Of a DNA stretch of 64,000 nt, positions 16,322 to 24,782 are shown in pieces. Position 1 is the first letter of the stretch. Each line of letters starts with the position of its first letter. The stretch spans positions 3,782,001 to 3,846,000 of the forward strand of contig NZ_CP094970.1 of the NCBI RefSeq assembly GCF_025790165.1, given 5' to 3'. Made by a program: the position numbers and the translations under genes. The DNA comes from Solicola gregarius (lineage in GTDB: Bacteria > Actinomycetota > Actinomycetes > Propionibacteriales > Nocardioidaceae). The notes beneath the pieces were generated by a model. It searched no databases. It worked only from the letters and a program-made list of their open reading frames with translations, and was not told the DNA's origin.

Positions 16322-17551
16322 TCAAGCAGAATCGAGCTCGTCGCGTCGGAGCGCCAGGTAGCGGCGTTCGGCCTCGGTCGGTACGAGCAGCAGCGCCTGC
16401 TCATACGCCGCCGTGGCCTCGGTGATCCGACCGGCCCGGCGAAGCAGGTCGGCGCGAGTGGCGGGGAGCAGGTAGTAGCCGTCCAGACTGCCGGACCCGG
16501 CGAGCTCGTCGACCAGGTCGAGTCCGGCAGCGATGCCCTCCGTCATGGCGACCGCGACCGCGTGGTTCAGCTCCACCACGGGCGACGGCGACAGCGCCGA
16601 GAGGCGTTCGTACAGTGCCGCGATCTGCGACCAGTCGGTGTGCTCGGCGTCCGGTGCGGTGGCATGACAGGCGGTGATCGCGGCCTGCACCTGGTAGGGC
16701 CCGGAACGCCGCTCGGCCAGCGCCCGGTCGAGTACGGCGACGCCTTCGGTGATCAGGTCGGCGTCCCACCGGGATCGGTCCTGCTGCTCGAGGGTCACCA
16801 GAACGCCGTCCTTCGTGCGCGCGCTCCGCCGCGACTCGTTCAGCAGCATCAGCGCCAACAGGCCGCGCGGCTCGGGCTCGGCCGGCATCAGTCGCACGAG
16901 GATCCGCGCCTGATGGATCGCCTCCGCTGCCAGGTCGCGGGCGCCGTCGGGCTCGTCGTGGCCCTGGTTGAAGATCAGGTAGAGCACGGCCAACACGGCG
17001 TGCAGCCGCTCCGGTAGCTGGTCGGCAGGCGGGACCCGGTAGGGGATGCCCGCATCGGCGATCGTGCGCTTCGCCCGCACCAGGCGCTGCGCCATGGTGG
17101 GCTCGGCGACGAGCAGTGCGCGAGCGATCTCTGCGGTGGTCAGCCCCGCCAGCGTACGCAGCGTCAGCGCCACCCTGGCCTCGAACGCCAGCGCCGGATG
17201 GCAACAGGTGAAGATCAGCCGCAGCCGGTCGTCGGGGATCTCGTGTGGCGTCGGCTCGGCGCGGTGGCGGGCCAGCACGGCGAGCTCGCGCAGCTTCGCC
17301 CGGCCGGTCGCATCGCGCCGCACCCGGTCGGTCGCCCGGTTGCGGGCCACCGTGGTGAGCCACCCGCCCGGCCGGTCTGGAACGCCGTCGCGGGGCCACG
17401 CCGACAGTGCGCTCGCGAACGCCTCCTGGGCGCAGTCCTCGGCGAGGTCCCAGTCGCCCGTGACCCTGATCAGGGTCGCGACCACCTGCCCCCAGTCGTC
17501 GCGGTACGCCGAGGCGACCGCAGCGCCGACGGGATCCTCGGACTCGGTCAT
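16322..17551 (-). CDS. ECF sigma factor with TPR-like extension (ECF42/SigJ-like, DUF6596)
   Basis: 409 residues. Region 2 (WGQVVATLIRVTGDWDLAED, CAQEAFASALSAW) and region 4 (ALTLRTLAGLTTAEIARALL, VAEPTMAQRLVRAKRTI) make a sigma-70 ECF core of about 185 residues. The remaining 220 residues form the helical DUF6596/TPR-like extension (AVLAVLYLIFNQGH, ALYERLSALSPSPVVELNHA) that characterises the ECF42 group. No anti-sigma gene is present; in this group the C-terminal extension controls activity and the partner gene encodes a YCII/DGPF protein, exactly as seen upstream with a four-base overlap. Translation start is the ATG at 17551. Confidence 0.92.
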   Translation of the reverse strand: MTESEDPVGAAVASAYRDDWGQVVATLIRVTGDWDLAEDCAQEAFASALSAWPRDGVPDRPGGWLTTVARNRATDRVRRDATGRAKLRELAVLARHRAEPTPHEIPDDRLRLIFTCCHPALAFEARVALTLRTLAGLTTAEIARALLVAEPTMAQRLVRAKRTIADAGIPYRVPPADQLPERLHAVLAVLYLIFNQGHDEPDGARDLAAEAIHQARILVRLMPAEPEPRGLLALMLLNESRRSARTKDGVLVTLEQQDRSRWDADLITEGVAVLDRALAERRSGPYQVQAAITACHATAPDAEHTDWSQIAALYERLSALSPSPVVELNHAVAVAMTEGIAAGLDLVDELAGSGSLDGYYLLPATRADLLRRAGRITEATAAYEQALLLVPTEAERRYLALRRDELDSA

Positions 17552-17874
17552 TCCCAGATCGGGCGGATCTCGACGCTGCCCCGCTGGGCGTACGGGTGCC
17601 CGGCCGCGATCTCGATCGCTTCGTCCAGGTCGTCGCAGTCGATGGCCGTGATGCCGCCGACGAAATCCTTGGTCTCGACGAAGGGGCCGTCGGAGATCAT
17701 CGTCTCGCCGTCGCGTACCCGCACCGTCGTCGCCTCGGCGCTCGGTCGCAGCCGCGCGCCGAAGAGCTGCGGGCCACGGCGCTCCAGCCACGCCTGGTAC
17801 GCCGGATCGGCGCGGATCTCCTCCATGCTCGGCGGCCGCGATTCGTCGTCACAGATGAGCAGGACGTACTTCAT
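17548..17874 (-). CDS. YCII (DGPF-domain) protein, partner of the ECF42 sigma factor
   Basis: 108 residues with the YCII-related fold: N-terminal MKYVLLICDDE, the central DGETMISDGPFVETKDFVGG carrying the DGPF motif, and the C-terminal IDCDDLDEAIEIAAGHPYAQ ending VEIRPIWE. DGPF proteins are the conserved genomic companions of ECF42 sigma factors and probably bind a small ligand or are targets of the sigma factor. The stop overlaps the sigma start by four bases, implying translational coupling. It is divergent from dapA across a 275-bp gap. Confidence 0.93.
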   Translation of the reverse strand: MKYVLLICDDESRPPSMEEIRADPAYQAWLERRGPQLFGARLRPSAEATTVRVRDGETMISDGPFVETKDFVGGITAIDCDDLDEAIEIAAGHPYAQRGSVEIRPIWE

Positions 17875-18023
17875 GCGAGCCAGTGTGCCGCAAACCGCCG
17901 ACAGCACCTCCGGATCCGACGAACCGGCGCCGGCAGGCCCGGAATCTCGGCCTTCTCGGGACCGGGCGAAGAAACTTTGCAGAAAGTTGTAACGCTTCCG
18001 TAGGGACGGACGATGTATCAATT

Positions 18024-18065
18024 GTCCCGGTGCTGTCCGGGCCCCCGAGCGGACAGCACCGGGAC
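18024..18065. repeat. 15-bp inverted repeat in the YCII-dapA divergent region
   Basis: GTCCCGGTGCTGTCC (18024-18038) and its exact reverse complement (18051-18065) enclose 12 bases. Since both neighbouring genes point away from it, it is not an ordinary terminator. It may be an operator or a transcription insulator. The rest of the 275-bp gap shows only an AT-richer patch near 17970-18020 that could hold the minus-strand promoter. Confidence 0.65.
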
Positions 18066-18137
18066 TGTCAATGTCCGGGCAGGTTCGGGTCCGCACCAGT
18101 TCGGGCACAGGCCGCCCCGACCGTCGAGTGCGGACGG

Positions 18138-18150
18138 TAGCGTGTCCCCA
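18138..18150 (+). promoter_or_regulatory. Candidate leaderless -10 element of dapA
   Basis: TAGCGT at 18138-18143 ends six bases before the ATG at 18150, with no ribosome-binding site between. Confidence 0.5.
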
Positions 18151-19061
18151 TGACCTCCGCGTACGCCTCATCGCAGCGGCCGTTCGGCCGCATCCTGACC
18201 GCCATGGTCACGCCGTTTCGTCCCGACGGCGAGCTCGATCTCGACACCGCGAAGAAGCTCGCGAACCACCTCGTCGACAACGGCAACGACGGCCTGGTCG
18301 TCAGCGGGACGACCGGCGAGTCGCCGACGACCAACCCCGACGAGGACGGCCGGCTGCTCGCCGCGGTGCTCGAGGCCGTCGGCGACCGGGCGTCGGTTCT
18401 CGCGGGTGTCGGTAACAACGACACCCAGGCGTCGGCTCGCCTCGCCCGCCAGGCGAAGGCCGCGGGCGCGCACGGCCTGCTGCTCGTGTCGCCGTACTAC
18501 AACAAGCCGCCACAGGCCGGCCTCGTCCGACACTTCGCGGCGGTGACCGAGGCGGGCGACGACGTACCAGTGTTGCTGTACGACATCCCCGGCCGCGCCG
18601 GCGTACGCATCGCCCACGACACGTACGCGGAGGTCGCGAAGGATCCCCGCATCGTCGGGGTCAAGGACGCTGTCGGCGACCTCGCGAGCGGTGCGTGGGT
18701 CATGAGCGAGTGCGGCCTCGCGCTGTACTCCGGCGACGACGCGCTCAACCTCGCCTGGCTCGCGGTCGGCGCTGCCGGCATGGTCTCGACCGTCGGCCAC
18801 GTCGGCTCCCGCAAGTACGCCGAGATGGCCGACGCCGTCGAGAAGGGCGACCTCGCCACGGCGCGTCGGATCAATGTCGAGATGCTGCCGGTCGTGCAGA
18901 CGATCATGGACCCGGTCACCCAGGGCGCGATCATGTGCAAGGCCGCGATGGAGCTCACGGGCGTCCTGACCAATCGGGCGGTCCGCTCGCCGCTCGTCGA
19001 CGCGACCGACGAGCAGGTCGCCACACTGAACACCGTGCTGTCCGACGTCGGGCTGCTGTGA
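18150..19061 (+). CDS. dapA: 4-hydroxy-tetrahydrodipicolinate synthase
   Basis: 303 residues, a class I (Schiff-base) TIM-barrel lyase that condenses pyruvate with aspartate semialdehyde, the first committed step toward diaminopimelate and lysine. Signature elements are AMVTPFRPDGELDLDTAKKL, the GTTGESPTT loop, the catalytic Tyr at about 144 in LLYDIPGRAG, and the Schiff-base Lys at about 172 in IVGVKDAVGD. It is followed after 52 bases by rnj, the conserved dapA-rnj order of actinobacteria. Translation begins at an ATG six bases after a -10-like hexamer. Confidence 0.97.
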   Translation: MTSAYASSQRPFGRILTAMVTPFRPDGELDLDTAKKLANHLVDNGNDGLVVSGTTGESPTTNPDEDGRLLAAVLEAVGDRASVLAGVGNNDTQASARLARQAKAAGAHGLLLVSPYYNKPPQAGLVRHFAAVTEAGDDVPVLLYDIPGRAGVRIAHDTYAEVAKDPRIVGVKDAVGDLASGAWVMSECGLALYSGDDALNLAWLAVGAAGMVSTVGHVGSRKYAEMADAVEKGDLATARRINVEMLPVVQTIMDPVTQGAIMCKAAMELTGVLTNRAVRSPLVDATDEQVATLNTVLSDVGLL

Positions 19062-19113
19062 CGCTCGCCGTACTCCGCAGCCGTCGACCACGCCCCCGTA
19101 CGAGGGAGTCCCG

Positions 19114-20805
19114 ATGAGTCACACCCACCCCGAGCTCGGCGCACCGCCGGCGCTCCAGCCCGGCGCCTTGCGCGTCACCCCGCTCGGCGGGCTCGGCGAG
19201 ATCGGTCGCAACATGACCGTGTTCGAGTACGACGGCAAGCTGCTCGTGGTCGACTGCGGCGTGCTGTTCCCCGAGGATCACCAGCCGGGCGTCGACCTGA
19301 TCCTGCCGGACTTCGAGTCGATCCGAGACCGGCTCGACGACATCGTCGGCATCGTGTTGACGCATGGCCACGAGGATCACATCGGCGGCGTTCCGTACCT
19401 CTTGCGCGAGCGCGGCGACATCCCGGTCATCGGCTCCAAGCTCACGTTGGCGCTGGTCGACTCCAAGCTGCGCGAGCACCGGCTCAAGGACATCCCGCAC
19501 TACGTCGTCGCGGCCGGTGACATCGAGGGCTTCGCTCCGTTCGAGTGCGAGTTCGTCGCCGTGAACCACTCCATCCCGGACGCATTGGCAGTCGCGATCC
19601 GTACGCCCGCCGGAACCGTCGTGCACACGGGCGACTTCAAGATGGACCAGCTGCCGCTCGACGGGCGCATCACCGACCTGCGCGCGTTCGCCCGGCTCGG
19701 CGAGGCGGGCGTCGACCTGTTGTTGTCCGACTCGACGAACTCCGACGTGCCCGGGTTCACGACGACCGAGCGCGAGATCACGCCGGTCCTCGACCGGGTG
19801 TTCGCCGCGTCGGAGCAGCGGATCATCGTGGCCTGCTTCGCCTCGCACATCCACCGCGTGCAGCAGGTGCTGAACGCCGCCGTCGAGCATGGTCGGAAGG
19901 TCGCTTACATCGGCCGCTCGATGGTGCGCAACATGGCGATCGCGCGCGATCTGGGGTACCTGCAGGTGCCCGACGGTGTGCTCGTTGACGGCCGCGCGAT
20001 CGAGGACTACCGTCCCGACGAGCTCGTCCTGGTCTCGACCGGCTCGCAGGGCGAGCCGATGTCGGCACTTGCGCGGATCGCCAACCGTGACCACGACAAG
20101 GTCCGCATCGAGCCCGGCGACACCGTCGTGCTCGCGTCGTCGATGATCCCCGGCAACGAGAACGCCGTGTATCGCGTCATCAACGGACTCACCAGGCTTG
20201 GCGCGCGGGTCGTACACAAGGGCAACGCCCTGGTGCACGTCTCGGGACACGCGTCGGCGGGGGAGCTCCTCTACCTCTACAACATCGTGCGACCGGACAA
20301 CGTGATGCCCGTCCACGGTGAGACGCGGCACCTGCACGCGAACGCCGCGCTCGCGGCCGCCACCGGGGTGCCGGCCGAACGGGTGCTCATCGGCGAGGAC
20401 GGCATGGTGGTCGACCTTCGCGACGGCGTCGCCCGGATCGTCGGCCAGGTCGACTGCGGCTACGTCTACGTCGACGGTTCGACGGTCGGCGACATCACGG
20501 ACTCCGAGCTGAAGGACCGCCGGATCCTCGGCGAGGAGGGCTTCATCTCGGTCATCGTCGTGATCGACTCGACGACCGGCAAGATCGTCAGTGGTCCGCA
20601 GATCCAGGCCCGCGGGTTCGCCGAGGACGACTCCGTCTTCAACGACATCCGGCCACGCCTGGAGGAGGCCCTCGAGCTCGCCGTCCGCGACGGGGTGCGC
20701 GATACGTACCAGCTGCAGCAGACGATTCGCCGCACGATCGGCCGCTGGGTCAGCGGCGCGCATCGGCGTCGCCCGATGATCGTGCCCATCGTGATCGAGG
20801 CCTGA
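19114..20805 (+). CDS. rnj: Ribonuclease J
   Basis: 563 residues: a metallo-beta-lactamase domain with the zinc motif HGHEDHIGG (His84, His86, Asp88, His89), later ligands in VVHTGDFKMDQ, a beta-CASP insert (LLLSDSTNSDVPGFTTTERE, then GRSMVRNM), the third beta-CASP motif region VHVSGHASAGELLYLYNIVR, VMPVHGETRHLHANA, and the C-terminal tetramerisation domain ending RRRPMIVPIVIEA. RNase J combines endonuclease and 5'-3' exonuclease activity in rRNA maturation and mRNA decay. The operon partner is dapA. The start is ATG 19114 with a GAGGGAG ribosome-binding site. Confidence 0.97.
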   Translation: MSHTHPELGAPPALQPGALRVTPLGGLGEIGRNMTVFEYDGKLLVVDCGVLFPEDHQPGVDLILPDFESIRDRLDDIVGIVLTHGHEDHIGGVPYLLRERGDIPVIGSKLTLALVDSKLREHRLKDIPHYVVAAGDIEGFAPFECEFVAVNHSIPDALAVAIRTPAGTVVHTGDFKMDQLPLDGRITDLRAFARLGEAGVDLLLSDSTNSDVPGFTTTEREITPVLDRVFAASEQRIIVACFASHIHRVQQVLNAAVEHGRKVAYIGRSMVRNMAIARDLGYLQVPDGVLVDGRAIEDYRPDELVLVSTGSQGEPMSALARIANRDHDKVRIEPGDTVVLASSMIPGNENAVYRVINGLTRLGARVVHKGNALVHVSGHASAGELLYLYNIVRPDNVMPVHGETRHLHANAALAAATGVPAERVLIGEDGMVVDLRDGVARIVGQVDCGYVYVDGSTVGDITDSELKDRRILGEEGFISVIVVIDSTTGKIVSGPQIQARGFAEDDSVFNDIRPRLEEALELAVRDGVRDTYQLQQTIRRTIGRWVSGAHRRRPMIVPIVIEA

Positions 20806-20872
20806 TCCGCCCGCGAGTGGATCCTCCCGCCGGCTCGAACGGCGTGGCCGGGACGGGACTGCCTGGCGGGGT

Positions 20873-20963
20873 CAGCGATACCAAGTTCACTTGGTATGGC
20901 TGCACTTCGCTAGGTGTCGATGCCTAGGTTCGTGAGCCGTACCTAGTTCACTTGGTATCGCTG
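20873..20963. terminator. Nested palindromes after rnj
   Basis: Outer arms CAGCGATACCAAGT (20873-20886) and the exact complement (20950-20963) enclose two inner hairpins: ATACCAAG-TTCA-CTTGGTAT at 20878-20897 and a CCTAGGTT/ACCTAG pair around 20922-20945. The element fills the middle of the 285-bp gap between rnj and the secreted protein gene. It may end the dapA-rnj transcript. The alternative foldings are unusual for a plain terminator. The rest of the gap shows nothing recognisable. Confidence 0.6.
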
Positions 20964-21090
20964 AGGCCGACCTACGCACGAACTCTCCTCGGTACGCCGA
21001 AACTCTCTCCTCACCGTGACCGGATTCAAACCGATCGCTGTCGGCGGCAGTTGGGACGAATAGATCCAGAGTCCGGACGAGGGGAGTCAC

Positions 21091-23229
21091 ATGCACACGC
21101 CCAGAGGACGTCGGTCGCCGCACCGGAGGTGGCGCCGGGTTGTCACCGTCGGCGCCGCCGCGATAGCGACGACCGCGCCGATCATCGCCGGACCCGCGCA
21201 GGCGAGCCCACCATCGGGGGCACCGGCCGGTCGGCCGGCCGAACGCGATCAGGTCGTCACGCTCGTCACCGGAGACCGGGTGCGGGTCACCGATCGCGGC
21301 CGCGGGCAACGGTCGTACGATCTGCTGCCGGGCTCGCCGTCGTACGGCGAGCGACCGATGATCTTCGGCTCTGCCGACTCGATGTACGTCATCCCGCGGA
21401 TGGACGACGAGGCCCGCGCCCGGCTCGACTTCTCGATGTTCGACGTCACGGCGCTCGCGAAGGAGCGGGGCGACTCCGTCCCGCTCACGGTGCGATTCGA
21501 GCGTGGGGCGCGCGCCCACGACGTACCCGGGCTCGACGTCGACCCGTCGGGCGTGCGTCGTACGTCGGGCAACGCGCTCGTCGCCGACGCGACCTACGTA
21601 CCAGCGGAGGCGGGGTCCGACCCGGCGGAGTGGGCGGGCGTCGCGTCGGTACGTCTGGCGAACGCCCCGGAGCGTACGACAACGGGTGACCGGGCCAAGA
21701 AGAAGACCCTCACCGTCCGGCTCAAGGGACGCAACGGCAAGCCGGTGCGGCGCGCCGAAGCGTGGGTTCAGCGAGTCGACCGCGGCAAGGCGTACAGCAA
21801 TCCCGTCGCGATCAAGAATGGCGTGGCGCGAGTCCGGCTGCCCAAGGGCAGCTACTCCGTGTTCGCGTTTCGGGGCCGATACCTCGTCGGCCGGCCCGAC
21901 CTTCCCGTCCGGAAGAACCGCGGCCTCAGGCTGAACCTGTCGGATGCGAAGGTCCGTCCCAGTGTGTCCGTGCGGGGAGCGCGGGCCGTCGGCGGAGGCA
22001 TGGTGCTCAAGCTGGCGCGGCTCTCGGCCAAGGGCCACGAGTTTGCGGTGCTCGGTGACGCGACCAGCCGGTTACAGCCGATGCCGAAGGATCCCGAGCA
22101 CGGCCGGTTCGGCACCGAGGTCATCGGCTATTTCACCCGGAAGCCGAAGGCTCAGCACCCGAACGTCTTCACGACGGACGTCGCCGATGGGATCCCACGC
22201 GACCTGTCGTTCCGCCATGACCGCTCCGACTTCGCCAAGGTGCCGGTACGAGTCCACTCCGACGGAGCGCCGCACGACTTCGCACGGGCGCGTGCGGCCC
22301 GTCCGATGGCGCGGTACGACGCCGGGGGATGGGTCCCGAGGCTGATGGGCGGGCTGTCGGTCGGCTCCGGATGGTCATCGCCGATCGATACCCCGGAGCA
22401 ACGCCGGGTCTGGCTGCAGGCGAGTCCGGACGTCGTGTGGCGACAGGGCGTCGTGATGTATCGCGGCGACGAGGAGGTCGACGTGTCCGTGGCAAAGAGG
22501 TACGCCGCAGGTCTCGCCAAGCCGGTTCACTTCCTGCGGGGTCCGACGGGGCCGGGGATCGAACGCGGGTTGAACGGCGCCGGTACGGGTCCGGCGTGCG
22601 CGTTGTGCCGCGACGGCAACATCCTCCGCGGGTACCTGCCGCTGGCCAGCAGCGCGGGGACGGGCCAGGACGGGTACAGCGACTCGCGCCGCACGGGTTC
22701 GTGGACGCTCCGCGACAGCCGCAAGGTCAGGGATCGCGGTCAATGGGACATCAGCCCGAGGGTCGTCCTGCCCGCGAAGAACAAGCACTACACGCTGCGG
22801 GCGACGTCGCGACTGTCTCCACTCGGCTGGCGTCTGTCGACCCGGGTATCCACCTCGTGGGGCTTCACCTCGGGCAAGGGCAAGCGCGTCGTACCGCTGC
22901 TGATGCCGAGCTATGTCCCGCCGACCGACCTGGTGGGTCGGGCCGAGCCCGGCGAGGTGACGTACCGCCTGGACGTCGGCAACCTCGGCCCGGTCGACGC
23001 ACGCGTCGAGGAGGCGTCGGTGCGCTACTCGACGAACGGCGGAAAGTCGTGGCGCAGGGCGGAGCTGGACCGGGTTGACGACAGTGCGTTCCGCGTCTCG
23101 TACCGCAATCCCGCGGCGTCGGGGAAGCCGAAGTACGTGAGCCTACAGGTGCGAGCGACCGATGCCGGCGGCCGCACGGTCAAGGAGACGGCCATCCGCG
23201 CGTACCGGGTGCGAGGCGCCAACGGGTAG
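21091..23229 (+). CDS. Secreted protein resembling an S8 peptidase without the protease domain
   Basis: 712 residues with a twin-Arg/basic signal region (RRSPHRRWRRVVTVGAAAIA) and probable cleavage near AQASPPS. Residues about 55-200 match in style the pre-catalytic region of large actinobacterial subtilisins (VVTLVTGDRVRVTDRGRG, SMYVIPRMDDEARARLDFSM, FDVTALAKE). In those enzymes the Asp/His/Ser catalytic domain follows. Here the protein passes straight into beta-rich segments (LTVRLKGRNGKPVRRAEAWV, a carboxypeptidase-regulatory-like repeat) and a C-terminal Ig-like end (TYRLDVGNLGPVDARVEEAS). No Asp-His-Ser triad is present. It is probably a cell-surface or secreted non-enzymatic protein; the function is unknown. 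Confidence 0.75.
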   Translation: MHTPRGRRSPHRRWRRVVTVGAAAIATTAPIIAGPAQASPPSGAPAGRPAERDQVVTLVTGDRVRVTDRGRGQRSYDLLPGSPSYGERPMIFGSADSMYVIPRMDDEARARLDFSMFDVTALAKERGDSVPLTVRFERGARAHDVPGLDVDPSGVRRTSGNALVADATYVPAEAGSDPAEWAGVASVRLANAPERTTTGDRAKKKTLTVRLKGRNGKPVRRAEAWVQRVDRGKAYSNPVAIKNGVARVRLPKGSYSVFAFRGRYLVGRPDLPVRKNRGLRLNLSDAKVRPSVSVRGARAVGGGMVLKLARLSAKGHEFAVLGDATSRLQPMPKDPEHGRFGTEVIGYFTRKPKAQHPNVFTTDVADGIPRDLSFRHDRSDFAKVPVRVHSDGAPHDFARARAARPMARYDAGGWVPRLMGGLSVGSGWSSPIDTPEQRRVWLQASPDVVWRQGVVMYRGDEEVDVSVAKRYAAGLAKPVHFLRGPTGPGIERGLNGAGTGPACALCRDGNILRGYLPLASSAGTGQDGYSDSRRTGSWTLRDSRKVRDRGQWDISPRVVLPAKNKHYTLRATSRLSPLGWRLSTRVSTSWGFTSGKGKRVVPLLMPSYVPPTDLVGRAEPGEVTYRLDVGNLGPVDARVEEASVRYSTNGGKSWRRAELDRVDDSAFRVSYRNPAASGKPKYVSLQVRATDAGGRTVKETAIRAYRVRGANG

Positions 23230-23306
23230 CAGTCTTCGCGCGACCGAGGTATCAGCGGCCCTCTCGTGCGGCTCCTATTTGACAGGGGCTGTACGAGAGG
23301 ACCGCC

Positions 23307-24782
23307 ATGAGCAGCAACGAACACCATGCGCAAGAGCACCAGCGACTCGACGGGTTCTGTGCCGTTGCACCCGACCCGGCGCTGAAGAGCCGGCTGGGCG
23401 AGGAGTTCGAGCGCCTGCGCGAACGCGCCGAGGGCATGCTCGCCCCTCGGCTGCGGATGACCGAGCCGACGCATCCGGGCTTCAACGACGGCATGCTGTT
23501 TCCCGGCACCTACTTTCCGGTCGGTACGACGCTCGAGGTCGCCCGTCGGGCGGCGCTCGAACGTGCACCGTTGCGCGGCACCATCAATGTGGTCGTCGTA
23601 CTGGTCGACTTCACCGACAAGGCGATGGGCGCCGACGTCGACGACCGCTTCGGCGAGCTGTTCTTCTCCGACGAGACACTGCCGCACGGCAGCGTCAAGG
23701 AGTACTTCTCCGACGTGTCCGGCGGCCTCGTCACGCTCGCCGGCGAGGTCGTCGGCCCCTACCGCATGCCGAGGACGTTGGCGGCATACGCGGGTGACCA
23801 GAACGGTACGCAGGGCACGACGCCCAACGCCCGTACGCTCGCCGACGATGCCGTGACGGCCGCGAACGCCGACGTCGACTTCGCCCCGTACGACAACGAC
23901 GGCAACGGTTTCGTCGACGCCTTCATCGTGGTGCACGCGGGCAGGGGAGCGGAGCAGACCGGCTCGGCGGAGGACATCTGGTCGCACAAGTGGGTGCTCC
24001 CCGACGAACGCGCGGTCGACGGCGCCAAGGTCTTCCCCTACCTCACGATCCCCGAGGACGCGAAGACCGGCGTGTGCGCACATGAGCTCGGGCACCTCGT
24101 CTTCGGCTGGCCCGACCTCTACGACACGGACTACTCGTCGGAGGGCGTCGGTGACTGGTGCCTGATGGGCGGCGGTTCATGGGGCCTCGGCGGTGACCTC
24201 CCCACTCATCCGTCGGCATGGTGCAAGGCCAACCAGGGTTGGGTCGAGGTCGTCAACCACACCGCGAACACGCAGGTCGACGTCGACGACGTCAAGTCCG
24301 GCCGGACGGTGCACCGGCTCTGGAAGGACGGGGCGCAGGGCAACGAGTACTTCCTGATGGAGAACCGGATGCAGCAGGGGTTCGACGAGTCCCTGCCGGG
24401 CGAGGGGCTGCTCGTGTGGCACATCGACGACGCCGTCTCGAGCAACCGCGACGAGGACCACTACAAGGTCGGCCTGCTGCAGGCGGACGGGCTGGAGGAC
24501 CTCGAGCGGGGCACGGACCGCGGCGACGACGGCGACTCCTACCCGGGTGCGTCGCAGAACACCGCGTTCGGCGATGAGACGACGCCGAGCAGCAGGTCGT
24601 ACGCCGGCTCTGCCACGGGGGTGTCGGTGGCCGAGATCCCCGCTGCCGCAGCGACCGTCCGCGTCCGGGTGACCGTTCGCGGTTCGACGGAACCGCCACG
24701 CGACCTCAAGACCTGGCGGGCCGGCGTCGACGAGCGGCTCGACTCGCTGGAGCAGTCCGTGCGCGAGCTCGGGACGACCTGA
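23307..24782 (+). CDS. M6 family metallopeptidase (immune inhibitor A-like)
   Basis: 491 residues. The zinc motif HELGH at about 259-263 with the downstream acidic GWPDLYDTDYSSEG and Met-turn-like GDWCLMGGGSWG identify the M6 domain. The N-terminal RLRMTEPTHPGFNDGMLFPG and LVDFTDKAM strands belong to the same fold. The end carries a short coiled-coil-like tail (VDERLDSLEQSVRELG). Unlike secreted M6 enzymes there is no signal peptide after MSSNEHHAQEHQRLDGF, so it is either cytoplasmic or exported by another route. An AGAGGA motif lies close to the start. Its stop overlaps the next gene's start by one base. Confidence 0.88.
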   Translation: MSSNEHHAQEHQRLDGFCAVAPDPALKSRLGEEFERLRERAEGMLAPRLRMTEPTHPGFNDGMLFPGTYFPVGTTLEVARRAALERAPLRGTINVVVVLVDFTDKAMGADVDDRFGELFFSDETLPHGSVKEYFSDVSGGLVTLAGEVVGPYRMPRTLAAYAGDQNGTQGTTPNARTLADDAVTAANADVDFAPYDNDGNGFVDAFIVVHAGRGAEQTGSAEDIWSHKWVLPDERAVDGAKVFPYLTIPEDAKTGVCAHELGHLVFGWPDLYDTDYSSEGVGDWCLMGGGSWGLGGDLPTHPSAWCKANQGWVEVVNHTANTQVDVDDVKSGRTVHRLWKDGAQGNEYFLMENRMQQGFDESLPGEGLLVWHIDDAVSSNRDEDHYKVGLLQADGLEDLERGTDRGDDGDSYPGASQNTAFGDETTPSSRSYAGSATGVSVAEIPAAAATVRVRVTVRGSTEPPRDLKTWRAGVDERLDSLEQSVRELGTT

